Both the position numbers and the translations under genes were made by a program. Below are positions 1-11,200 of a stretch of 64,000 nucleotides of DNA, piece after piece (the stretch's first letter is position 1; each line of letters opens with the position of its first letter). The notes beneath the pieces were generated by a model. The model had not been told where the DNA came from, did not search any database, and was given only the letters and a program-made list of their open reading frames with translations. Origin of the DNA: Apostichopus japonicus (Eukaryota; Echinodermata; Holothuroidea; Aspidochirotida; Stichopodidae); contig NC_092563.1 in NCBI RefSeq assembly GCF_037975245.1, forward strand, positions 9,353,501-9,417,500, given 5' to 3'.

Positions 1-1937
1 CAGATTGTAGCCATATTGATGTAGGTCATATATGAGTGCACGCTGATGTATTCTCACAGAGAACTGACAATACGGAAGCACTTAATAATCGTTATCTATC
101 GAATTATTAGATTGTTTAAATGTCTCCTTTGACATGGAATTGTTAAACTCTCTCCTTGCTCGGAACCCTTGGTAAAATCAAATCATTAACAGCATCCTGC
201 GACAATCTGCTATTTGATTTACTTATATCAAGCGACCTTTTTTATTTTGCTTTGTGTTTGTTACACTTTAAACCATGCACTGTTAGACACCGAATCGATC
301 TTGCGGGTCGAAGTGGAAGTTTGTCCCCTATCAACACTTAGAGTTGGACGTAGGCTATACCTATTTCTCGAGACAAGAATAGGAAGGAAGTTTTACAATT
401 TGGTATTACCCACCTGTTACGTAATAATATTCACTCATATAGGTGAGGGCTGGGTGTGTTGTAGCGGTCAGAGTGTCCCCCCCCCCCCTTCCACCACAAT
501 CTTCCCGGCTCAAATCCTTACCAGTGAACCATATTCTCTTGACTTTTTAAAATTGCTGCTTTGTAGTGATTTTGAGCGGATTCTTCCTCGGATTTGTTAT
601 ATTGTTCAGGAATTGGGGGACTGTTGTTTGGTTTTGTTCTTTCATGGTTTAGAAGCAACTTCGTTCACCATATAGCTGCAATGCAGCGACGATAATGAGA
701 GCGCATCCACCTCCCTCGGGAAGTGGTAAAATGCTGAGACACCCTCTCGTTCGTCGAATGGGAGGGTGGGGGCGCTATAACCAGTGGGAGTATGAATGGG
801 CGCGAAGCGCTATTACATGCTTGCCGCGTCATTCTTTAAACACTCATTGAAAAGAGAAGGCTTGGTATAAACATGTGTTCACCCAAGATCATTTCACGAA
901 TAGGGTTTCAAATGAGCTTCTGTTGGCTTTCTAACACCTGGGAAATACTTCAAATTAAATCTTAATGGGCCCGATGTAAAAACTCCCCAAAGTATATATG
1001 TTTTGTTTTTCAGTAAGGTTCCACGGTCCGCATTTATCTGGTTTTGAAAACCTTCTCAATTCCTGGTAAAAGAGAACTTTGGTAACTGAAAGCATAATCT
1101 CTTACTTAGTCAACCAAAATTGTTACAAGAATATAATTGGCGCAAACATTTCTGAATTGAGTCAAACTGTCAATAGTTATATCACGTGATATATATAAGT
1201 ATAATTGAATTAGGGTATGAACTTTTGTGTAGATATTAAAAAGATTAGTTAGAGCGTTGCAAGGTTTACAATTACATATGCAAACAGATAACATCGGTCC
1301 TATAAGTTCTTGTTTGATCATTAGCCGCAGCTAATTAACGACTAATTTATCAATCACCGTTAAGGATTATGTCTTAATTATGTGCACGCCATGATTAGCA
1401 CAAGACGTTTTATGAGTATTAACAACTAGATAATTTTGAAAGTATCAATTCTGTTATAATTGTATAATTTATTTGATTACTTTGTTGAATGCCTGTTTAA
1501 TTTATTTATTTATCTTTTTGAATCTCTTTAGCATAATATCGTGTGTTTACAATCTGTTCAGAGAATTTTGGAGAACCCTTTTGCTAGAAGAGTGTATCAA
1601 AGCGTAGTCATAGGAAATACATATATATACATACATGCTTTGCCTATCGTGCTTGCCTTATTATCATGTATGCGCATTCTTTAGAATTATCACCTGCTTA
1701 CGAGTAGCATTAGGCCGTCTTCCATGGCTTGCTTTTCGCTTCCTTTGCTCAACTTTTTAGGGGAATGGTGTTACTGTAGCTTAAAATGCGGAGAATAATC
1801 ACGAGATTCATAATTTGCTATGCCAACAACAGGATTGTTGCACATTACTCTAAAAATGCAGTAAAACTGTAGTATTTTAATTGATTATGGGACATGCCTG
1901 ATTTTAGGCAACTGACCAATCATAGGGCTGCTTCTCG
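1..1937. other. No gene recognised
   Basis: Contains a poly-C run near 479-488 and short open frames only, the longest (214-675) starting with TTG and lacking domain-like sequence or good splice sites. I see nothing else supportable. Confidence 0.5.
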
Positions 1938-1951
1938 TGACCTTTTGACCC
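1938..1951 (-). promoter_or_regulatory. DR2-type nuclear receptor-like site
   Basis: TGACCTTTTGACCC reads on the minus strand as GGGTCA-AA-AGGTCA, two half-sites in direct repeat with a two-base spacer. It sits about 100 bases before the ATG at 2052. No function is shown by sequence alone. Confidence 0.25.
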
Positions 1952-2051
1952 GGCCCGAACTTATTTTGTTTACATCTACTGTGGCGAGCCTAAATCACGC
2001 ACTGTCTGTATATAGAGCCTGTAGCCCATCCATTGCTCCAATCTATCGGAG

Positions 2052-2088
2052 ATGGCAGTCCAAATGATCAGAAAACGTTTTGACAAAG
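2052..2088 (+). other. Possible short first exon (MAVQMIRKRFDK then GT)
   Basis: An ATG at 2052 opens twelve codons ending at a consensus-like donor, AAAG|GTAAGA, in phase 1. Upstream lie a CCAAT-like motif and a TGACC-TTTTGACCC element. The phase does not fit the exon at 2894, which needs phase 2, so an intermediate exon would be required or the two are unrelated. Weak evidence only. Confidence 0.2.
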
Positions 2089-2893
2089 GTAAGAATAGAA
2101 TAACTGTAGACGCCAAAAAAAAATCGTAAAATATATTTGTACACTTGTATGATATTGTAGGCAAATGAGGTCGAAATTTCTGTTGATTAAGTACGTAGGC
2201 CGACGCTGCAAAGTTGTAACGCATAACGCCGGTTGGGATTGCGATATTGCATTAGCCTACATTATATATCTGCCTGACCAAAGTCTTCGTTGACGTTAGA
2301 CTTAGCAAACAATATAGGCTATGCATATGCTTGGCCTAGTTTATGATGTCCTTATAGTACGGACGATTGAACGATGGTACATCCAATGTTGTTTATGCCT
2401 AGATTTCTAATCGAGGAATTACTGCACTGAGCAGGGTTGACTTTCGTATCAATTTGTATTGGCGTAGGCCTACGCCTAATGTTAGTTGAGTTTTAGCATA
2501 AAAAATAATCAGAACCATCCTTGGCATGGGCCTACTTAACTGGCTCAGACTAACCCTAATGATTAGCCTACTGGCATAGATGCTAGACTTATCCTTTTGC
2601 CAGATTTGCTTGATTTATAATTGTAATTACTGTACCTGTACATTAGATGCAATAGGGCTAGGTGCTGCACAAGTCAATAAGAGACAAAGAAGTTTTGATA
2701 AAACAACCAAGGCTTTGCAAAGTACCATAACAGTAGGATCTGTTCAAGTGGATTGCACTTGGCCTACCCTCTATCCCATGGACCAGGAAAGCAGCCACTG
2801 TGCCTCACACTCCACATCGACTAGCTATGGTTATGAATGCTTGAACTAGTAACATTCCAGCTTTTTGTTTTATTTTGCTATTTTCTCTAACAG

Positions 2894-4388
2894 TTCCATG
2901 ATGACTTCTCACAAATGTGCATTCCATTGTGCTGGGAAGATTGGGCCATTAATGAGGTTCACCCCAATCAGTTGGTCTAAAGTTATTGCCAGTGCTGAGG
3001 AATGGTGCAAATTATCTGACCCACAGTGTGATGTTGCTCACAAAGTTCTATCCACCTGCAAAGAACAGCCTGACAGCTTTGAGGACATCTTCTAACATCG
3101 TGATTGCTATGCGGCTTTTACCAACAAAACAGATATTATCAGAGCCAAGAAATGACAGATGAAATAACCTCAACATAAAGCAGTTGAAGGTAAGAAGTTT
3201 GTCAAAATGCATTTTGTTATGAGTTAAAGGTATGCTGTATTGATCCCAAATATGCCTCATTTTCAAATATGGTAACTTTTGGTCAAAATTCTTTAACTTT
3301 TTTTATTACCACCCTGGAGGAAATTTACCTCACCAGGACATTCAGTCATCTTGTATGCTCATGTAGTATGTCTAAGAACAAATTGGAAAGTAAAGACCCA
3401 CAGGGAACGATTTTTTGAAAACTTGTTGTTCTAAATTATAGCATGCTATAATTTGGGGCTAATACAGACTACCTTTAAACAGTAATGAAATACAGAAACA
3501 TGTCAATGAACACAAACAAATTGATTTAATGATGTGATGTAACACTTCTTGGATCAATTCACTTGTTGGAACTTTAAAAGCTCATTTCCCTTGCATACAA
3601 TGTAATTGAACTGCTTGAATTTACATTGGTATGTGAATATGTGGTCAATAAGTACTGCAGATTTCTAGAAGATTTAATGTGAGCAAAAAGGGCCTTTTAT
3701 TGTTTTATTCCCAAATGTTCTTTTTATGCCTGATCCTGGTATTTAGATATCCTGTCTTGAAGGTAGTTGCCTCTAAGGCATGATTTTTTTAAATGAGTTT
3801 ATCTGATTACACATGAAATTGGGAATTGAAGAATTGTTAGAAAACCTGCAGTGCAATATGAATTTTGAAAACATTAGGTGAAATGAAGGAAGATAAGACC
3901 ATTAGACATCTTGTTATCATTTATGAATTTTAAAATATGGCTAGTTTGTTATGACTATCAACAAAGGCTTCACTGTGCTATGTGTCATGCTGCCATTTCT
4001 AAGACAAAAATAATTTTCTGTGCAACGAAAAGTCAGTGTCTGTTGGGCCCACATAAAATGTGAGAAAAGCTGTCACTCACAGACATCTCTGAAAAGGAAT
4101 TGTTCCAACTCAACATAGGAATGTCATACACAAAAAACATATCAACCCAACAAAGCAACTGTAAGTCACTTTCAGATATAGGAGGTATCCTGAGGGATTT
4201 TAATTGCTTTACATTTTCTCAATTTGATTTCAGATCTAGATACCTCTATGGAAGAAGATCAACAAACAGAAACTGATGAACCTCTGGAAAAACAACTCCT
4301 ATCATCAACGTTGGCTTCTTCCTCATCAAGGTCACAGAATGTGCTATCAGAGGAGTGTATAATCTATAATATGAAGGAAGGCCTTTAG
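2894..4388 (+). pseudogene. Decayed two-exon gene of an amplified zinc-ligand-like family
   Basis: Exon A runs 2894-3189 and exon B starts at 4234. The acceptor before 2894 (ctctaacag), the donor GAAG|GTAAGA at 3189/3190 and the acceptor before 4234 (atttcag) are good, and both sides of the intron are phase 1. Exon A, from an ATG at 2898-2903, encodes HKCAFHCAG (C-x3-C), then ISWSKVIASAEEWCKL, then an in-frame TAA at 3093. The same frame continues as HRDCYAAFTNKTDIIRAKK, with further stops at 3153 and 3165. Exon B encodes an acidic stretch, a serine run and NVLSEECIIYNMKEG, where CIIY looks like a damaged C-x2-C. From memory, this order (Cys pair, W-S-K segment, H-x3-C-Y-x-x-F-T, acidic linker, NVL..C-x2-C) recurs in large uncharacterised families of invertebrate and fish genomes. 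Three stops with preserved splice sites indicate a pseudogene. Family recognition is from memory and moderate. Confidence 0.5.
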
Positions 4389-4399
4389 CAAATCTAACT

Positions 4400-6160
4400 A
4401 ACCAGCAATTATAATTTATTTCCAGAGTCATCATCAAATTGCTTAAAAATGTATCATCTATTTGCAAGTACCCTATGTTTTTGTTGCTTTCAAATGTGAA
4501 ATATAACTACATAAGTGAAACAAGTGTGAAAAAATTAGTGGGGATATACATTGGTGTACATACAGAAATGCACATTGATGAAAAATATTAATTCTAATAA
4601 AAAACCAACTTCCCACTTCGTTTGACCTAAAGTCTGTCGCCCTCTATTTATCTAGGCTACATGTCACTGTTTTCAGCCACATGTGCATTCGATGCAAACA
4701 GTGACATAAGTATTACAGGTCATGTGACGTTTGTTCATCCACTCAGCTGGATCAGATTGTGACACTTGTGAATCAGTCTTCCCTCCCATTCTGAATCGAT
4801 TGGTTCGGTAGTAGCCCTGGCTCCGATCATTGTGGTCGTACTTGTATCTGTTTTGTATTCGTCTTTTATACACTATTGTATGTATAGTTATAGGACACTA
4901 CTTCCGTATTGAGACCTCGTTTGTGACCATTATCGTTAAGTGCATGTTTTCTACCTATTATTGAGGCTTCGTCCCGATGTATTGTTTGTACCGTGGCTGA
5001 TTATAGTAATAGATTGCAAAATCTCAGCGCTCCTTCTTTACTCTTTAATCTATGTGTTATATTCTTTGCATGCAATAGCGAGGTTCAAGACTCGTCCTTA
5101 TTAACACACTGCCATCGAAGCCACATTTGTTTCCATACCACCACCAGTCCTCAGTAGGGAATATTCAGGCACCAACCCCACCCCCCCCCCCAAATACCCC
5201 GAATCTTAGAGTGAGTTAACGTTACAATATGCCCTATAATTTATACAGAAAGCTGAAGCAAGTGTATCATGAATTTCTGACCACCAGAAATCTATTTATA
5301 CCACAGAAACCAAAGAAAAGTTGTTATGAAACTGGTCTCAATCAAGAATAATACATTCCTAGCAAGATTCGAGGTTAAAGCTCAAGTAGATATAGAGATA
5401 TCACAGCTAAAGTTCCTTCTGGTCAATCCTAAAAAACGACAAAATGTTTGGTAACCTTGGCAACAGCAATACTTTCTGAAGTCATCATAATAGCATTGAA
5501 TATTCTATGATACAAGATTTCACATGTGTATGTAACTTTCAGTCATAAATTATTACATACAACCTCTGCATTGTTTCTTAAACAGGTCGGTAGATTTTCT
5601 TAAAAAGTCTAATCAACGAGTAAAGGGCGCCCTCTATTTGGTTTTCTGTTAATAGTTCCCCCAGTCAGTATCGGACAAATTTCAAATTTGGTGGGCTTTT
5701 TGTTCTCCAGAAGACCCTTCATAGAGATTGTTTTATATTACTCTACTCTTCCACCCTGGCTATTAAAAAAACTTCCAAATTCATCATAGCCATATATGGG
5801 CAGCTAGCCGCCATTTTGGTTCTTGGCACAGCCGTGTGCACATTTGGTGGCTGCCAACAAACAGAAAACCAAACCTTATATCAAATTGTACTCATTTTCA
5901 CTCAAATCAAGTATTCCCTAAAAAATTGAGCAAAATCCAAAAACTAAGCACTTTTTTGGCACATGGAAGACGGCCTATATACTAGTTTTGCATTTTACAT
6001 CTGCATGCATGCTTGGGATGTATTTATTCAACAGCATAATTTCAAACAGTTTTCCGTGATATAATTGCATGTTTTTATTTGCTTCTTTCCGCTCATCACA
6101 TATTGCGAATTCAAGGCCCTTTATGATAAAAGTTATTTAAATATATGTTAGTAAACAAAT
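4400..6160. other. Unique intergenic DNA
   Basis: AATAAA-like hexamers near 4597 could end transcripts of the decayed gene upstream. A poly-C run lies near 5179. No coding exon or repeat identified. Confidence 0.45.
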
Positions 6161-6204
6161 ATCAACATAATTGTTGAATTATAAACTGATCTATAGGATG
6201 AGAC

Positions 6205-6415
6205 GAAATGCTCGCTACTCCAGATAAAGCTCTTGAAAGAGGTCGAAGTATACTCGCTACTCCAAGTAGCCCACAGATAAAGCTCTTTAAAGAGGTCGAA
6301 GTATACTCGCTACTCCAAGTAGCCCACAGATAAAGCTCATTAAAAGGGGACGAAATACTCGCTACTCCGAGTAACTTACATATAATGCTCTTTAATGAGG
6401 TCGTACCGTGATCTG
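6205..6415. repeat. 53-bp tandem repeat, about four units
   Basis: Units contain ACTCGCTACTCCAAGTAGCC, ACAGATAAAGCTCTTTAAAG and AGGTCGAAGTAT. The first and last units are diverged or shortened. An apparent minus-strand frame through it is only the repeat. Confidence 0.75.
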
Positions 6416-7110
6416 GAATAAAACTATTACTGCATACAGTTTCTGTTGTTTCTTTATTTCCACATTTCCCGAACCCTCTACTGAAATGTTGATGGTGGGG
6501 AGGGGGGGGGGGTGGTGTCGATCTGTGATACATTCATGGCAAACGTATATGAGCCAGCAATAGTTATATATTCTGTGTATTATATATTTTAAACTTTATT
6601 TGTGTTCGTTGTTCTTTGTCTTTTATATGTGTTCTATAATCAGCTATTGCACGCTTCTATACAAAGCCTATCGCACATTCTTCTTTTAAAATGTTCCGGC
6701 ATTTATATAGGCCATGTCATGCTAGAAAAGAAACTCGCATCATTGCATATCAGAGTCCATCATGTCAATCCATCATGATGTCACTGCTGCCAGATAAAGT
6801 CATAAAATTTCTCAAAGCTGACCCCCCCAAAACGACTCTGCTTTTTCTGCTCACTGAATTCAATAAAAATGTCAGAAGAGATATTTTATTCAATCCAGCA
6901 AAGAAAGATCGTTTTTTTTATGGACGGGTAGTGGTATATCATCGTAAAAGTAGCATTTCATATTAATTAGGAAAACAACTTAATTGATATGAAATTAGGA
7001 AGATTGTAGCTTTCTCAGTAATTGTATATCAGATGCATTGTTTGAAGATAATGAGAACAAAACGATTACAACTTGGATAAACTAACGATGACGATGACAG
7101 TGTGTTGTAA

Positions 7111-7805
7111 CCTCGGATTCACGCAGAGATTACAGTAACTACTGTAAATCTATAGTTTTGTACCACAGTAAATACTGGATCGTGCTGACAGATATGATAA
7201 ATCGGCATTTGCTATTAAGTTTACTGTAAGAACTGATGATATTTGTAATTCCAACAAATCCCAACAACTGGATTTGTTGGAATTACACATATCCTCAGTT
7301 CTCGCTATAATCCTTATAGCACATGCTACCGTAATATAGCACGATCCGGTTTAACCAGTGGCGGAGCTAGGGGTATTGGTCAGGAGGGGCGAGAATGATC
7401 TGTAGGGGCGCTTTCGACACTATCTAAGCGGAGCGCCACCACTGGTTGGCGCGTAGCGGACAGATTTTTTTTGAGTAAAGATACTCCCTAGATCGCCGGA
7501 AATGACCCTTCCGGGCCTGGCTAATTTGCAGATAAACGAAGAATAAATAGGTGTCATCGCCAAATTACACCAACAAAATGTGACAAATGCCAATAAGTAG
7601 ATTAGAGCGCAATAACAAAGCCAATAATCGCGAGTAAGTAAAAAGTGGTAAAGAGCTGAAAAGGGCGCCAGCAGCCCATTTGAGTCTGTCGGGGGGGGGG
7701 GGGCATCCGCCCCCTGACTGTATGGACGCTCCGCCACTGAGTTTCACTTTGGTAGAAAACTGTAAGATTTACAGTAGTCACTGTGTTCTCTATGTGTATC
7801 GGGTG
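7111..7805. mobile_element. Hairpin MITE, CACCCGATAC family, copy 1, split by a nested element
   Basis: Outer boundaries are flanked by a perfect 7-base duplication GTTGTAA (7104-7110 and 7806-7812). The left end reads CCTCGGATTCACGCAGAG and the right end GTGTATCGGGTG. The arms are complementary along most of their length, meeting near ACAACTGGATTTGTTGG (about 7263-7281). Removing the nested insertion (7356-7739) and one copy of its 8-base duplication leaves 303 bases, similar to the copies at 56.2 and 56.8 kb. Confidence 0.75.
7356..7739. mobile_element. hAT-like non-autonomous element nested in a hairpin MITE
   Basis: Ends are CAGTGGCGGAGC and GCTCCGCCACTG, perfect 12-base inverted repeats. 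They are flanked by GGTTTAAC and AGTTTCAC, an 8-base duplication with two changes. Eight-base duplications and CAG...CTG ends are typical of hAT elements. Internal sequence (CTATCTAAG, GCGCCACCA, CGCTGGAAATG-like segments) matches the element at 60338-60609. A poly-G run lies near the right end. Confidence 0.7.
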
Positions 7806-8267
7806 GTTGTAAAGGTCTGTAACCGCTGTACTTGCCGATGCCTGCAGAGGGCAATATATATGACGATATCGAACAGTGCTGATTATTGATTATTTGTTCT
7901 CATTCTTACCTTCATATTAACATGAACTTTGTTCAACCTTTTTGTAGTCAATTGCATAGTACGCTACTGCTTAAATAGTAGCAATTTCGGTATCTGAAAT
8001 ATAGGCATTCTTTTTCTAGTTATTAGCTCCTATATATTTATATATTTTGCTGCAACTCTTCATCAGCGTTGCTTCAGTACAATCTTCATTGCTCTTTTTA
8101 TATTCATCATGATACATGCATAAATTATTCAAATATGTTTTTGCTAACAATTAAATATAGAAGCTTTCATCTTTAGCTGAGCTCTTTATCAAAATATGCT
8201 TAAAGCAAAAAAACTAACTCATTTGTACCTCGCCTTTTTGTTTTTTGGGGCAAATTCTCTCCCGCAG

Positions 8268-11200
8268 GGTTTTAAAATCTCTGAACAGGTTGTCGAGTTT
8301 CCTTTACAATACTCACTCATTTAGGAGACATGGACTACTAAAACTTGATCATAATGAAGACGGCTTTATCACCAAACACGAATATTCATTACGTAATCCT
8401 GACGTCGATGCGGAAATAGTGAGGACGCTCTTTGACATTCTGGATAATAACGGAGACGACAAACTAACGCAGGCTGAATTGGACGCGAAAACAGACTTTT
8501 GGGAAACAACAGAAGGTTAGTGAAAAGGATTTGTGATTTACGGAGTATATGGTATTAAATACGATACGTAATTTTACCCCATCCGACTTAAGGCGGGTTG
8601 ACACCCTAATATATTATTTCTTCTCGCTATGCAAATCGCAAGGCTAATCTAAATGCATATTCATGCTCGAGTTTATGAAAATTTCATCGTTTAATAAATG
8701 TATGGAAGCTGAAACAACGTGCAAAGTTCATTAAAGCAAGAAAACGTTTAAAAAAAAAAAAAAAATTAAATAATTAGTCTCATGCGCATGCAGGTGGATC
8801 TATTGGTTACTCCAATTTATGAACCAGGGACGGATACACAAATCAGTAATTCAGTATAACACATGAAACTGCGATTGAAAATTGAGAAATCCCCCCGGAC
8901 ATTAATTAAGGAAATTAAATTGATGTTGGTGGTGACAGGTGTTTTGTTTTACCTTTGGTGCAACAACTCATACTAATTACTCATTACAATGTTTCCTCTT
9001 TTGGTTACGATGCCCAATATGCTCAGTAACCTTTGCAATCGTGCTGGCGCATGTGTGTGTAGATGTAAACATGGTATCTCAAGAAGCAAAAGTTTAGTCA
9101 ATGTCACGCTTGGTAGATGTCCCATGATCGGTAGATGTGCTCTATTGTTTGCGGTTCCCATCTCATGCATATCGATGAGTGGGCGGGACATAACGTAAAT
9201 TTTTTTATAATGGCAATATCTCTTCAACCGTATGTCTGATTAAGTTTATACTTGGTATGGTACATAGTCATATTATCATTCTCATTATAATTCATGAATG
9301 GACGTGGCTTGAGCTTTATCACAGTGAAAAGCTTGTAAACACGATATCAACAAGTTAATATGAATATCATGAATGTAACAAGATATCAAGATAACAAGAT
9401 ATCATGTAACAAGATATCATGAATGTTAATGAGTGGGTCGGGCGTAACATAAAATTCTTAAAATGTCAATATCTCTTCAACGGTATGTTCGATTTAGTTC
9501 ATACTTGGTATGGTGATACATACTACAAATTAAGTGTATACACTTTGCAACAACAACTTTGACCTCATTAATATTCATGAGTTGGTGGGGAATAATGGGA
9601 AAATAAAAAACAGCTTGTAAACATGATATCTCGTCAACCACGACTTGAATCAATGTCATACTTAATAGATAAATGCCCCATGATTGAAATTGGTTGAGGT
9701 CATAGAGGTCAACAAGTGTCAAAGTCTGAAAACATTTTAAACATGATAACTCCAAAATTAAAGATACAATAAATCTGTCAATTCTCCAATGGTATGATTT
9801 TCGTTCTGTGAAAATAGTTTGGTCAAATTCAGCTCAGTTAAGTTTTGTGAAGGTGCTCTATAAGTCATTAACAAAACAATCAGTCATCGAGGAAAGTTAG
9901 TTCAAGGAAAGTTGCTTAAGCACACTGAAGTGGCCTTGTCCAGTTTCACCCTCTGAGCTTGAAGGGGTCTCAAATGGTGGAAAAATTGGCTCAAGGGGTC
10001 TAAAGGTGATCTCAATTGGTCTTCAATTGGCAATTTGTTTTTTGATTTATACCGGATGACTTGTAGGTTGTCAAAATATTTCCCAGTGCATGTAAACAGT
10101 CTCTTGTATAGGCTCTCAGTCTATAAACAGCAAATCTGAAAAGTGATTTGCATTATGAATTGGAATAACAAGTTCTATACTGTAAAATCCTTACCAGTGA
10201 ATTAAATGGTTGATGGTTTGTCAACATGATAACTGATTCCTGATACCTATCTTTTTATATGTTGCCGCATAAGTTAATAGATAATACTCTTCATGTTGGT
10301 ATCCACAGGTTCATTTATATTAACATGTATGGCCTACCACACTATAAATACGTGTAAGACATCGTAACCATTTTTCGTTTTCTGGTTTCTAGATTGCGAG
10401 GTTTTTGCCATGCAACAATGCGATAGCAGGCTTGCATACACTGTAGAACTCAACGATGACGTCAACGATACAGAGGCTATGTGTCAAGGTTTACAGGTAT
10501 GGCGCTATATATGAATTGTAATATACATATAAAAGTAGAGGGCTTTTGCCAGTATTCAACTTCCCCTCAGTCTATATGTACCGATGTAACGCACTTTGGG
10601 GTTCAGTATGCGACATATATTGAGTGAATGGGTTGTTAGTCCTCGCGTCGTGACCGCTGTAGTCAGTGGGAACTCACCTGTACTTTTAATGACCACTTTG
10701 TTTGTAAGTAGAGCCTCCTCCGATCTCCAACCAGACAGAGTGTTAGAACCATTTTGTGTAGACCTGTTCAATATATAGCTGCTGTCATATGATGTACAAG
10801 AGGATTTAATCCCTCTCATTCAATCCCTCTTTCTAACACATAATTATCTGAAGATGTTACATTTCCTTGACCCTTACCATGGCTCTTACAGCTCTATGGT
10901 GGTCCCATGCACTCCTCCGATACAATAGCATTGTATCCATTTCAATTATCATTACCCTTCTATACTCCTTAACCCTGTTGCGTTATAAACATATTACACG
11001 TGTGCAGGCAGAAAAGTCTTGTCTTTCCTAAAAAGTAGGTTGCTAGTAAGGAGCTGACGTAATGGTCTAATCTTTGTAGTGCAGCCCATGTGATTGATGA
11101 ACCTCCGATGTTTGAAGTCATGTTGCAAAGTAAAGTAGTGATATTGAAGTGTCATCTAGACGGGGGTATTGGTCTTTTTCAATATGTAGTCTACAGCAGG

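Noticed and set aside
214-675. 153-codon frame near the window start
   Set aside because: Opens at TTG, passes through a poly-C run and shows no conserved-looking sequence.
69-4911. Inverted 11-mer CAATACGGAAG / CTTCCGTATTG at 69-79 and 4901-4911 as possible TIRs around the decayed gene
   Set aside because: The match does not extend inward in the same order and no target duplication is visible; probably chance.
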